Shown here: positions 31,652-31,786 of the stretch, one piece after another | How the letters are laid out: every line of letters starts with the position of its first letter | How positions within the stretch are numbered: position 1 is the first letter of the stretch | Assembly (NCBI GenBank): GCA_036940085.1 | Contig: JALLBK010000163.1 | Location: 1 to 31,786 of the forward strand | From: Discostella pseudostelligera | Lineage: Eukaryota; Bacillariophyta; Thalassiosirophyceae; Thalassiosirales; Thalassiosiraceae | Reading direction: 5' to 3' | DNA length: 31,786 nucleotides | Notes under the pieces: model-generated | What the model saw: only the letters and a program-made list of their open reading frames with translations | Told to the model about the DNA's origin: nothing | Databases searched by the model: none | Translations under genes and position numbers: made by a program

Positions 31652-31786
31652 CGGCAACAACGTCGGAGGGTATGGTTTGAGTTGGGTGAACTATCGATGC
31701 CGATGCCGATGCCGCTGTCGGTGGACGACATCAACTCCGCTCATGCGTCATGGTGAACTAGATTGAAGCGGAATGAAGCTTGGTGG

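Noticed and set aside
31652..31786. Coding content at the right edge, including (GATGCC)n-like repeats near 31697
   Set aside because: No frame with domain character is visible. It is probably the upstream region of the P-loop gene.

Overview
The window is nuclear DNA of a eukaryote with small spliceosomal introns (49 to 179 nt, GT-AG, mostly GTAAG/GTATG/GTGAG donors), densely packed genes and Asn/Gln/His/Ser-rich low-complexity tracts. Gene content and style (MEMO1, an OFA-type MFS carrier, a HslJ/META protein, a YheT/EMB8 hydrolase, compact introns) suggest a stramenopile alga, most likely a diatom. This is inference from style, not a marker-gene identification. No viral, plasmid, insertion-sequence or CRISPR features were seen.

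Sixteen protein-coding genes and one tRNA gene can be supported. In order: PRP16 spliceosomal helicase (-), tRNA-Gln(TTG) (+), a coiled-coil/possible RWD protein (+), a B12D/MLRQ-like small mitochondrial protein (-), an aldo/keto reductase (+), a membrane RING-H2 protein (-), a short-chain dehydrogenase (+), MEMO1 (-), a prolyl-4-hydroxylase-like dioxygenase with Gln/His-rich tails (+), a secreted META/HslJ protein (-), a tandem ZNRD2-type zinc protein (+), a YheT/EMB8 alpha/beta hydrolase (-), a coiled-coil BTB-BACK protein (+), an OFA-type MFS transporter (-), an unrecognised coiled-coil protein (+), the U5 snRNP WD40 protein SNRNP40 (+), and an unrecognised P-loop NTPase (-). For the spliced genes I worked out exon junctions by keeping the reading frame and family motifs intact. 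All junctions are predictions without transcript support.

The layout is almost strictly alternating. Seven head-to-head pairs share short intergenic regions (about 440 to 610 nt) and neighbouring tails converge, in one case with 30 nt between stop codons. Several of the shared upstream regions carry E2F/DP-like GGCGGGAA (TTCCCGCC) elements. The densest has three TTCCCGCCAT copies plus a TTTCGCGCCAAA, upstream of the MFS and coiled-coil genes. Other copies lie beside tRNA-Gln/PRP16/coiled-coil-RWD, between B12D and the aldo/keto reductase, and upstream of SNRNP40.

The genes do not form one pathway. Two (PRP16 and SNRNP40) belong to the spliceosome, and the RWD candidate may be a kinetochore component. 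The most unusual points are the recurring E2F-like module, the 18-nt PRP16 micro-exon, the tandem ZNRD2 protein with an N-terminal repeat, and several proteins of unknown family.
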